From assembly GCA_964442365.1 (NCBI GenBank), contig CAYTZA010000036.1:1-5454 (forward strand): a stretch of 5,454 nucleotides of DNA. The letters are read 5' to 3'. The position numbers and the translations under genes were made by a program. Every line of letters begins with the position of its first letter. Position 1 is the first letter of the stretch. The notes beneath the pieces are model-generated. The model saw nothing but the letters and a program-made list of their open reading frames with translations. It was not told the DNA's origin and did no database searches. Below are positions 1 through 5,454 of this stretch, piece by piece. Origin of the DNA: CAYTZA01 sp964442365 (GTDB lineage: Bacteria; Patescibacteriota; Minisyncoccia; Phycocordibacterales; DAORIS01).

Positions 1-29
1 TTATTAGTTACAGGATAAAATAATAAAAT

Positions 30-140
30 ATGTATATTTTTTATACGATCATCTCTATCTTTGGTCTCATACTATTAGTTATAGTACTTTTAGCAGAACA
101 ACAAGAACGTCAAGAAAATAAAAAGAAATTAAAAAAGTAG
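30..140 (+). CDS. Putative 36-aa single-pass membrane microprotein
   Basis: A short ORF runs from an ATG at 30 to a TAG at 138-140. The predicted peptide opens with MYIFYTIISIFGLILL, continues through a hydrophobic stretch to about residue 22, then switches sharply to a charged Glu/Gln/Arg tail ending KKKLKK. That is the pattern of a single transmembrane helix with a short basic cytoplasmic tail; by the positive-inside rule the N-terminus would face out. An AGGA lies at 12-15, too far (14 nt) to be a good ribosome site, and an in-frame TAA at 24-26 fixes the start. It converges on murF with only base 141 between the two stops. I do not recognise the family. An A/T-rich region can give such an ORF by chance, so the sharp hydrophobic-to-charged layout and the tight convergence are the main support. 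Confidence 0.5.
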   Translation: MYIFYTIISIFGLILLVIVLLAEQQERQENKKKLKK

Positions 141-151
141 TCTATCTTTTT
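132..151. terminator. Weak A/T hairpin between convergent stops
   Basis: AAAAAG at 132-137 and CTTTTT at 146-151 can pair around an 8-nt loop that contains both stop codons (TAG at 138-140 on the plus strand, CTA at 142-144 for murF). Each strand then ends in a run of T, so the element could stop transcription in both directions. The stem is almost all A-T and only 6 bp, so it is marginal, but no other terminator-like structure is visible downstream of murF. Confidence 0.3.
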
Positions 152-1461
152 GTCCACTCTAAACTCTGACGAACAAGGAGACTTTCTTTGGCTTCTGGAT
201 GGGCCATAATCTCTTCTACAACACGCTCCATACGAACCGATTGAGAACCTTTTACAAGTACAATATCATTTCTTTTTGATTCGATAAGTGACTCAACAAA
301 CTTCCCCGCCTCACGACTGTCTTCATATTGAAATACATGCGATTCAGACATACTAGCATCAAGAGCACCTTCGGCTATACGACGAGAACGCATACCAACT
401 ACAACAAGAGTGTCACAAGCCTCTGCAGCGTGAGCACCAGCCTTGTAGTGTTCAGCGGCACTGTATTCACCAAGCTCCATCATATCTCCGAGAACAGCAA
501 TCTTTTTTCCATTTGTTTTAATACGTTTCAAAAGATCTAGAGAATTGTGAAGGGCTGATGGAGAAGAATTGTAACTATCATCTATAATCGTCGAATCTTT
601 AATACCGTCTATAATACGTTTACGTCCTCGTGGCGCCTCAAAACGAGACAGTGCCTCTACTATATGACTTTTATCTAATCCAAGATGTTTACCGATCACA
701 TAAGCCATGAGTGCAGGATACACACTAGCAGATCCAACCATACCATGAAGATTTACGGGAATAGTTTCTAAATTATCTCCTATATCAAATTTCATACCAG
801 ATACCCTACCAACATCATCATATGTTAAACCAATATTAGAATACATGATTTGAGCAGGAGCGTTTTTACCACAGATTATAATTTTTTCTGTAGAAGTCAC
901 AATATCACGAGTATTAAGAGATCCTTGATCATCACCATCAAGAACAAGCACTCCTCCTTTTTTCAAAGCTTTTGCTAAATAACGTTTTTCTTCAACTAAT
1001 TTTTCAATTGAATCAAAAAATTCAACATGTACCGGCACAGTACCAATATGAGTAATAATTGCAACATCAGGTTTTAGCCACTCTGTAATCATTTTAATAT
1101 CTCCTGGTTTGTCAGCACCCACCTCAAGAACAAGCCACTCTGGATACGCTCCACGAAACCATATTAGACGCATACCTTTGATAAAATTTTGTATCCAACC
1201 AACAGGGTGCGTCCACGCATTTGGTAAGCCCAAAATAGTTAGTGGCACTCCAATTTCACTATTAAAACTTTTACTACTTTTACGAACATGAAAACGTCCG
1301 GACATAACAGCAAAAATTGCATCCTTGGTTGAGGTTTTACCAACACTACCTGTTACCGCAATAATCTTTGGTTTATAGATAGACAATACCTTACGAGCTT
1401 GCCAAGACACGATCCGCACTACAATTTGTTTTAAAAATATTTTTATGGTCATAGTATTCAT
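142..1461 (-). CDS. murF: UDP-MurNAc-tripeptide--D-Ala-D-Ala ligase (MurF)
   Basis: A cytoplasmic ATP-dependent Mur ligase that adds D-Ala-D-Ala to UDP-MurNAc-tripeptide, the last cytosolic step of the peptide stem. Seen: the P-loop GSVGKTST at residues 38-45, SFNSEIGVPL at 65-74, the LEVGADKPGD segment at 112-121, THIG at 137-140, a lysine at 159 placed like the carbamylated Lys of Mur ligases, the MurF-type DDSYNSSPSAL at 294-304, LGDMMELG at 324-331, and a C-terminal VKGSQSVRME at 403-412. The DDSYNSSP motif points to MurF and away from MurE. At 439 aa it is near normal length, but the P-loop lies about 70 residues earlier than in E. coli MurF. The substrate-binding domain 1 therefore seems missing or reduced to a basic amphipathic helix (residues 1-30), and residues 80-110 (Trp-rich) look inserted. 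It starts 3 nt after the ftsI stop with no Shine-Dalgarno sequence, so translational coupling is likely. A second ATG at 1452 is a possible alternative start. Confidence 0.93.
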   Translation of the reverse strand: MNTMTIKIFLKQIVVRIVSWQARKVLSIYKPKIIAVTGSVGKTSTKDAIFAVMSGRFHVRKSSKSFNSEIGVPLTILGLPNAWTHPVGWIQNFIKGMRLIWFRGAYPEWLVLEVGADKPGDIKMITEWLKPDVAIITHIGTVPVHVEFFDSIEKLVEEKRYLAKALKKGGVLVLDGDDQGSLNTRDIVTSTEKIIICGKNAPAQIMYSNIGLTYDDVGRVSGMKFDIGDNLETIPVNLHGMVGSASVYPALMAYVIGKHLGLDKSHIVEALSRFEAPRGRKRIIDGIKDSTIIDDSYNSSPSALHNSLDLLKRIKTNGKKIAVLGDMMELGEYSAAEHYKAGAHAAEACDTLVVVGMRSRRIAEGALDASMSESHVFQYEDSREAGKFVESLIESKRNDIVLVKGSQSVRMERVVEEIMAHPEAKESLLVRQSLEWTKR

Positions 1462-1464
1462 ATA

Positions 1465-3165
1465 TTATCTATCGGGCGGTATTTCATAATAATTTATTAA
1501 AAATTGTACCATGTTCATAAAAGGTCTGGTCAATGTGTGTGAAGCATACTCTTCCCCTTGTGGTTCAATAGTATACATGAAAACAAGATATGTTGGATTG
1601 TATGCAGGGAAATAACCAAAAAATGAATGCAAAAATCTATCGTCATAATAACCACCACCTGGTTTTGTAATCTGTGCAGTACCAGTTTTCGCAGCAATAC
1701 TATAATGTTCTTTTTTAACTGTTCCGTTTAACAAAGCTTTGTCGACAACTTCAACCAACATGCGCGATATAGCAAGAGACGTTTCTGCTGCAAAAGCTCT
1801 TTTATCCTTTTCATATACTGGTGTTTTTGAAAAACCCGATGTGTATTCTATTTTTTTGACAATATGAGGAGTAATAAGAAAACCACCATTGCCAAGAGTA
1901 GCTAAAGCTCTGACAGTTGATATGGGGGTAAGTGCAATACCTTGTCCAAATGATATAGTAGCCATTTCAATATCTCTTCCACTATTCAAATTACCTGCCA
2001 AGTTATTTGCTTCAGTTGGTAAATCAATACCTGTTTTCTCTGTAAGACCCATAGCCTCAAAATAATCTTTAAATCTCTTTTCCCCTAAAAGAGAAGCGAT
2101 ATGGTCTACGCCAGTGTTCAAAGACTGGTTAAGTACCTCTTGCATATTAACTACCCCACGACCTTTTTTGTCATAGTTATAAATAGTTTTTTTATTGAGC
2201 GTAAGAAAACCATAGTCCGTATATGTTGAATTTGGTGTTATTACCCCAGAATCAATACCCGCAGCTACTGTGAGAGGTTTAATTGTTGAACCCATTTCAT
2301 AGACACTTTGTACTAGAGGATTTGAATATACTGCTGGATCTTTTTCAGTTTGAAAAAAATTAGGATCAAAACTAGGATATGAAGCCATAGCATATATTTC
2401 ACCATTTTGAGGATTCAAAATAATCGCTCCGGTAGACTTAGATTTGTATGTTTTACTGATATTTCCAATCTCTTTTTCTAGTGCCACCTGAACGTTTGGT
2501 TCAATTGTAGTAATAATATTCCCCTCTCCCTCTGCATTGTAAAATATTTTTTTATTTATATTTGAAAATATCTCAGCAAAAAAATTAACATAAATATTTT
2601 TTGTATCTCTACGTAAAGTATCGTTATAATGATACTCAAGACCATATCGTCCTGAATATTCATCTCCTTTATACCCCATAAAACCTATAACCTGAGAAGC
2701 AAGTGTTCCTCCTGGATAATATCGCCAACGTTCTTTAAATAGACGCACTCCTGGAAGCGACAGGGCTTCTATACGATTAGCATCTGCTTCTGTAACTCTA
2801 GTAGCAATCTCTTCATAAGGATCATCCTTTTTAAGTGCACGTTGCATAAAAACAGCCCGATCAAGTGGCACGATTGCATTTAGGGCTGTATATGTTTTTT
2901 CAGCATCACTAATAAGTGTAGGATTCAGTGTGAGAGTAAAACCAAATCTAAGTGTTGCCGCTGATATAGAGGTGCCGTCTTTTGTTTGAAAATAAATACT
3001 ACCACGGTCAAATATTCTTTGAGTAGGGTTACTATACTGTCTATCAGCACGTGCCTGAAATTCTGGCCCTGACACAATCTGTATCATATACAAACGAACA
3101 ATAAATAAACCGGCACAAAATATACAAATAGCTGACAATAATCGAATACGTGTGACAGACTTCAT
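1465..3165 (-). CDS. ftsI: Septal peptidoglycan transpeptidase, class B PBP (FtsI/PBP2-like)
   Basis: A class B penicillin-binding protein that cross-links septal peptidoglycan outside the membrane, anchored by one N-terminal helix. Seen in 566 aa: a short cytoplasmic start, a membrane segment at about 9-31, then a pedestal/dimerisation domain (about 35-210) opening with the RIFDRGSIYF segment. The transpeptidase domain (about 215-560) carries all three catalytic motifs: STIK at 293-296 (Ser293 nucleophile, Lys296), SLN at 348-350 and KTGT at 493-496. ISFGQGIALTP at 404-414 is also typical of the family. No glycosyltransferase and no PASTA domains are present, so it should depend on a SEDS partner such as FtsW, which is not in this window. 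Its place right after ftsL favours the division role over the elongation PBP2 role. The start lies 17 nt after the ftsL stop and lacks a Shine-Dalgarno sequence; a TATAAT at 3172-3177 sits just upstream. Confidence 0.93.
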   Translation of the reverse strand: MKSVTRIRLLSAICIFCAGLFIVRLYMIQIVSGPEFQARADRQYSNPTQRIFDRGSIYFQTKDGTSISAATLRFGFTLTLNPTLISDAEKTYTALNAIVPLDRAVFMQRALKKDDPYEEIATRVTEADANRIEALSLPGVRLFKERWRYYPGGTLASQVIGFMGYKGDEYSGRYGLEYHYNDTLRRDTKNIYVNFFAEIFSNINKKIFYNAEGEGNIITTIEPNVQVALEKEIGNISKTYKSKSTGAIILNPQNGEIYAMASYPSFDPNFFQTEKDPAVYSNPLVQSVYEMGSTIKPLTVAAGIDSGVITPNSTYTDYGFLTLNKKTIYNYDKKGRGVVNMQEVLNQSLNTGVDHIASLLGEKRFKDYFEAMGLTEKTGIDLPTEANNLAGNLNSGRDIEMATISFGQGIALTPISTVRALATLGNGGFLITPHIVKKIEYTSGFSKTPVYEKDKRAFAAETSLAISRMLVEVVDKALLNGTVKKEHYSIAAKTGTAQITKPGGGYYDDRFLHSFFGYFPAYNPTYLVFMYTIEPQGEEYASHTLTRPFMNMVQFLINYYEIPPDR

Positions 3166-3182
3166 ATACCGATTATAGTATA

Positions 3183-3503
3183 TTATTCAATAGAACGTTT
3201 AGATAAACCCAAAGAACGATTTTTTACGTACTGCTTTTCAGTCACTTCAACAAAACCATACGTAGATACATCGTTTGACTCTATTGTGTGTTTTGAAGCC
3301 AAATAGTCTGATTCGAGCTGACTAAGACGTATTGTTTTTTCAGATATAATACGTTCTGTCTTTTCACGAAGTGCTACTCTGTGTACCAAAACAAAAACCA
3401 TAACTCCATATAAACACAAACAAACTAATACAAGAGCACTTAAAGCACTAATAATCGTTTGTGATGTTGTGTATCGATATGATGTTGTTCTTATACTATT
3501 CAT
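3183..3503 (-). CDS. ftsL: FtsL-like divisome membrane protein
   Basis: A small bitopic division protein, expected to pair with a DivIC/FtsB partner and help recruit and activate the FtsW-FtsI synthase. Seen in 106 aa: a polar N-terminus (1-15), one strong membrane segment at about 16-40, and a following charged helix (about 43-72, REKTERIISEKTIRLSQLES) with heptad-like spacing, as expected of the periplasmic coiled coil. A short tail holds GFVEVTEKQY at 83-92, like the segment after the coiled coil in FtsL and FtsB proteins. Sequence in this family is poorly conserved, so the call rests on size, topology and position between rsmH and ftsI. The start overlaps the rsmH stop by 8 nt (ATGAATAG), which implies coupled translation. 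It could be called FtsB/DivIC-like on topology alone, but the gene order favours FtsL. Confidence 0.82.
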   Translation of the reverse strand: MNSIRTTSYRYTTSQTIISALSALVLVCLCLYGVMVFVLVHRVALREKTERIISEKTIRLSQLESDYLASKHTIESNDVSTYGFVEVTEKQYVKNRSLGLSKRSIE

Positions 3504-4389
3504 GATTTGTTTCTAAAATTCTTAATTTTGCACTTCGAGATCGTGGATTTTTTATTACTTCTTCTTTACTTGCGGTGATTGGCTTTTTAGTAACAATATG
3601 ATCACCTTGCGTACTTTGTTCTTTAAAATATCTTTTTACTATTCTGTCTTCTAAACTATGAAAAGAAATTGCACATATTCTTCCTCCTGGAGCAAGTAGT
3701 GCTCGAGCCCCTCGTAAACCTTCAGTAATATTCTCTAACTCTCCGTTGGTTGCTATGCGCAGAGCTTGAAAAGTTCGTGTTGCTGGGTGTATGCGTCCTC
3801 GACGATACATACCAGGCACTGCAGACTCAATAAGTTCGACCAATTGTGTTGTTGTCTCTATCGGATGTTCCTCACGAGCTTCGACAATTACTCGAGCAAT
3901 GCGACCCGCATATCGCTCTTCGCCAAAACCTCGCAATATAGTCTCGAGAGAATCTTGTCCCCATTCATTAACAATATCTCTTGCTGTAAGATCAATCGGA
4001 CTAACTTCCTTTTTGAAAGTCATAAGTAAAGGTTCGTCTTTTTGAAAAGTAAAACCTCTACCCGATGAATCAAATTGATCCGAACTTAAACCAAAATCAA
4101 AAAGAACGGCATTAACTGAAGAAAAACCAAGATCGTGTGTTATGCGTTCAATATTTTTAAAAGAATCACATACCAAAGTGTATTTACTCTTGTACTGACC
4201 AAGCTTATTCTTTGAACGAGTAAGCGCATCAGCATCAAGATCAATACCCACAATTTGGATATCACTACCGTATTTTTGAGCAAGAGCTTCGCTATGACCA
4301 CCACCATTGACTGTGGCATCTATCACAACATCACCCTTTTTAAGATTGAGTCCGTCTAAACACTCTTGTAAAAGAACTGGTATATGCAT
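3496..4389 (-). CDS. rsmH: 16S rRNA (cytosine(1402)-N(4))-methyltransferase RsmH (MraW)
   Basis: An S-adenosylmethionine-dependent enzyme that methylates N4 of C1402 in the 16S rRNA decoding centre. Seen in 297 aa (about the usual length): the N-terminal HIPVLLQE, the SAM-binding motif DATVNGGGHS at 24-33, the acidic GIDLD at 48-52, then FDFGLSSDQFDSSGRGFTF (the family's DLGxSSxQxDxxxRGFSF signature). HPATRTFQALRI, ISFHSLEDRIVKRYF and the C-terminal NPRSRSAKLRILE complete the set. All signature blocks of the family are present, so it should be active. The ATG follows the mraZ stop by 5 nt, and the C-terminal end overlaps the ftsL start. No Shine-Dalgarno sequence is visible. The start is supported by the family's usual M-x-H/I-P-V-L beginning, here MHIPVLL. 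Confidence 0.96.
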   Translation of the reverse strand: MHIPVLLQECLDGLNLKKGDVVIDATVNGGGHSEALAQKYGSDIQIVGIDLDADALTRSKNKLGQYKSKYTLVCDSFKNIERITHDLGFSSVNAVLFDFGLSSDQFDSSGRGFTFQKDEPLLMTFKKEVSPIDLTARDIVNEWGQDSLETILRGFGEERYAGRIARVIVEAREEHPIETTTQLVELIESAVPGMYRRGRIHPATRTFQALRIATNGELENITEGLRGARALLAPGGRICAISFHSLEDRIVKRYFKEQSTQGDHIVTKKPITASKEEVIKNPRSRSAKLRILETNHE

Positions 4390-4394
4390 ATATG

Positions 4395-4829
4395 TTATAC
4401 GGCACCGATATCACCAAGCTTTTGTGCCAAAGCATCAGCTTTACCGAGCACTCCCTGTTTATATTCTTTCCAGTGAGTTTCGTTCCATATTTCAATACGA
4501 TCATATACACCAGCAAATACTACTTTCTCTGTAAGCTTGGCAAATTCCCTTTGAAAATCAGGGATCAAGATGCGTCCAAGCGCATCAATTTCAATCTCCG
4601 CTGCTCCTGCGAGCATAAAACGATTGAATCCTCTGGTATCGGATTGTCCGATACCAAGTGAACCAAGCTTACTGGCGATCTTTTTCCATTCTTTTAGAGA
4701 ATAGAGAAAGAGACAATTATCAAGTCCATGAGTGATAACTACATGCTTACCAATCTCTTTACGAAATTTCATCGGTAGAGAGATTCTTTTTTTATCATCA
4801 ACTGTATGTGTATATTCTCCGATAAGCAT
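4395..4829 (-). CDS. mraZ: Transcriptional regulator MraZ
   Basis: A DNA-binding protein made of two AbrB/SpoVT-like halves that forms a ring and usually controls its own dcw operon. Seen in 144 aa: the first half opens with GEYTHTVDDKKRISLP, where D11 and R15 are the DxxxR residues. The second carries DALGRILIP with D82 and R86. The first motif has Lys in place of the usual Gly before Arg, a variant I recall from Parcubacteria. The C-terminal part contains FAGVYDRIEIW and a helical end. It is the first gene of the operon, and a promoter and candidate operator lie directly upstream. The predicted leader is about 29 nt and has no properly spaced Shine-Dalgarno sequence. The ATG is chosen because the family begins only a few residues before the GEY/GxY motif. 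Confidence 0.96.
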   Translation of the reverse strand: MLIGEYTHTVDDKKRISLPMKFRKEIGKHVVITHGLDNCLFLYSLKEWKKIASKLGSLGIGQSDTRGFNRFMLAGAAEIEIDALGRILIPDFQREFAKLTEKVVFAGVYDRIEIWNETHWKEYKQGVLGKADALAQKLGDIGAV

Positions 4830-4841
4830 AATATGTATTTA

Positions 4842-4909
4842 CCACTTCATACCACCTTGTTACTATTGTATCCCACAATACTCCATATGCAAACATACTT
4901 ATCCACTTT
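4842..4909 (-). promoter_or_regulatory. Candidate MraZ operator: repeated (A)AxGTGG boxes
   Basis: On the minus strand four related heptamers occur: AAAGTGG (4909-4903), ATTGTGG (4879-4873), AAGGTGG (4858-4852) and GAAGTGG (4848-4842). The last two are separated by 3 nt, giving a 10-bp period; the others are offset by 30 and 21 bp, close to whole helical turns. MraZ proteins are known to bind direct repeats of this kind (TGGG repeats in E. coli, AAAGTGG/T repeats with 3-nt spacers in mollicutes). The boxes lie upstream of the -35, inside the promoter spacer and over the predicted transcript start, so bound protein would be expected to repress. A further perfect AAAGTGG at 4931-4925 is one stem arm of the terminator and may be incidental. 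The function is inferred. Confidence 0.6.
4865..4892 (-). promoter_or_regulatory. Sigma70-type promoter of the dcw operon
   Basis: A -35-like TTGCAT (4892-4887) and a -10-like TACAAT (4870-4865) are separated by 16 bp. This places the transcript start near 4858, giving a leader of about 29 nt before mraZ. It lies after the terminator of the upstream gene and is the only good promoter pair seen in this intergenic region. Confidence 0.6.
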
Positions 4910-4917
4910 TTTACACC

Positions 4918-4954
4918 AAAAAAGCCACTTTGATTTTTATCCCAAAATGGCTCT
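4918..4954 (-). terminator. Rho-independent terminator of the upstream surface-protein gene
   Basis: On the minus strand AGCCATTTTG (4952-4943) pairs with CAAAGTGGCT (4932-4923) to give a 10-bp stem with one G-T pair and a 10-nt loop, followed directly by a T run ending at 4918. It begins 25 nt after the TAG at 4980-4978 and separates that gene from the mraZ promoter. Confidence 0.8.
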
Positions 4955-4977
4955 ACTACAAAGTAATAACGTGTATT

Positions 4978-5454
4978 CTAAAGAGTTGCTTCTGTTGAAG
5001 TTGAAACGTCTATAACTGCATCAGGAATTGTTTCTGGAGTTGAAGTCGAAATTACAGAAATATCCGGAGTAGAAACTGTTTGTGAGCTCGTAGAAACAGT
5101 TGATGTAGAAATTTCTGTAGATATTTCTATTGTAGATGTAGCCGAAGTAGACGAACTAATTTCAGAAACTGGACTGTCAGTAACAGGTGGCGGTGTAGCA
5201 ATATTTATCATAGAAGAAATTGGAGTACTACTACACTCACCTTCCATCTTTACCCATTCTCCACTTATGATAGTTGCACAATATATTTTATTTGTTGCTC
5301 GATCACGTATTTCTATACCATCTTCAACCTGTATTTTTGTAAATCGTCCAACAATAGATTGAACCAAGTCTCCAACAAAACTCACAGAACTAACTGAAGC
5401 GATTGGTGTTGAAGATGCAATAAGTTGTTCAAGATTTTGTACTTTCTTATCAAG
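4978..5454 (-). CDS. C-terminal part of a probable secreted surface protein (partial)
   Basis: The frame is open to the window edge, so the 5' end is missing; the GTG at 5385 is an internal valine rather than a convincing start. The visible 158 residues have three parts. The first is a short heptad-like stretch (LDKKVQNLEQLI). The second is a compact segment beginning FVGDLVQSIVGRF, with EDGIEIRDRATNKIYC and then SGEWVKMEGEC, which holds two cysteines 15 residues apart. The third is an 84-residue tail that is about half Ser/Thr. From memory this layout resembles the C-termini of large Parcubacteria extracellular proteins with tail-fibre or S74-chaperone-like regions, where a coiled coil precedes a similar domain; that family link is inference. 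The Ser/Thr tail suggests a flexible, possibly glycosylated linker or surface tail. No sorting motif or terminal membrane helix is seen. A strong terminator follows, so it is transcribed separately from the dcw genes. Confidence 0.75.
   Translation of the reverse strand, partial: LDKKVQNLEQLIASSTPIASVSSVSFVGDLVQSIVGRFTKIQVEDGIEIRDRATNKIYCATIISGEWVKMEGECSSTPISSMINIATPPPVTDSPVSEISSSTSATSTIEISTEISTSTVSTSSQTVSTPDISVISTSTPETIPDAVIDVSTSTEATL
4981..5232 (-). repeat. Low-complexity Ser/Thr-rich coding tract
   Basis: This stretch encodes the last 84 residues of the partial upstream gene. About 41 are Ser or Thr, in recurring short units such as ISTEISTSTV and ISTSTPE, mixed with Pro, Ile, Val and acidic residues and almost no basic residues. 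At DNA level it shows degenerate repeats of GTAGA/TGTAG-like units rather than exact copies, so it is better described as low complexity than as a true tandem array. Confidence 0.7.

Noticed and set aside
1..18. Possible 3' end of another plus-strand gene (open frame ending TAA at 16-18)
   Set aside because: Five codons before a stop at the window edge cannot be distinguished from chance.
328..1291. Plus-strand ORFs inside murF and similar ones inside rsmH
   Set aside because: They are antisense to genes with complete family motifs and show no recognisable protein features.
142..4829. Possible TGA recoding (code 25 as in Gracilibacteria/SR1, or code 4), prompted by all visible stops being TAA or TAG
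   Set aside because: No in-frame TGA occurs in well over 1,500 codons, Gly uses GGN and Trp uses TGG, and proteins end at family-typical lengths. Seven stops are too few to infer reassignment.
4839..4850. A three-codon upstream ORF (Met-Lys-Trp-stop) in the mraZ leader, right after AAGGTGG
   Set aside because: The bases are better explained as two operator boxes with a 3-nt spacer, and a three-codon frame arises easily by chance.
4392..5015. Several plus-strand ORFs of 69-89 codons opposite mraZ and the intergenic region
   Set aside because: They lie antisense to mraZ, a well-conserved gene, or cross the terminator and promoter. Their compositions (Ser/Leu/Ile/Tyr-rich) look like shadows of the other strand.
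5383..5385. GTG at 5385 as the start of a 135-aa protein
   Set aside because: The frame stays open to the edge, and the residues before it form a coherent helix-like stretch, so the gene is more likely partial than begun here.

Overview
The window is A/T-rich and holds the front half of a division and cell wall (dcw) cluster, all on the minus strand. In transcription order it reads mraZ, rsmH (mraW), ftsL-like, ftsI (PBP2/PBP3 type) and murF. The five genes are packed end to end: rsmH and ftsL overlap by 8 nt, and the other gaps are 3 to 17 nt, so they look like one operon. Several details suggest a member of the Patescibacteria (CPR), most likely a Parcubacteria-type lineage. These are the family flavour of MraZ (DDKKRISLP, then DALGRILIP), a MurF whose P-loop sits near residue 40, no convincing Shine-Dalgarno sequence before any start, and an upstream surface-type protein with a C-terminal segment I associate from memory with Parcubacteria. 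The assignment rests on recall of family features, not on a search. The standard genetic code fits: there is no in-frame TGA, and Trp is encoded by TGG.

Layout from the right edge, following transcription. First comes the 3' part of a large gene whose start lies outside the window. It has a short coiled-coil-like stretch, a compact domain with two cysteines, and an 84-residue tail that is about half Ser/Thr. A clear rho-independent terminator follows its stop. The 148-bp intergenic region also carries a good sigma70-type promoter and a set of GTGG-containing repeats at near-helical spacing, which I read as the MraZ operator. The dcw operon then runs from 4829 down to 142. At the left edge a 36-codon plus-strand ORF, a predicted single-pass membrane microprotein, converges on murF with one base between the two stop codons.

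How the genes work together: MraZ likely controls its own operon. RsmH methylates 16S rRNA at C1402. FtsL (divisome scaffold) and FtsI (septal transpeptidase) act in division. MurF adds D-Ala-D-Ala to make the UDP-MurNAc-pentapeptide that FtsI later cross-links after it is lipid-linked. murE, which often lies between ftsI and murF, is absent here. The usual next genes (mraY, ftsW, murG) do not follow murF within the window, so the cluster appears to end at murF.

I see no CRISPR array, insertion sequence, tRNA, rRNA or defence system, and no stretch over 300 bp without a gene. Apart from the points listed under findings this is an ordinary conserved housekeeping locus.
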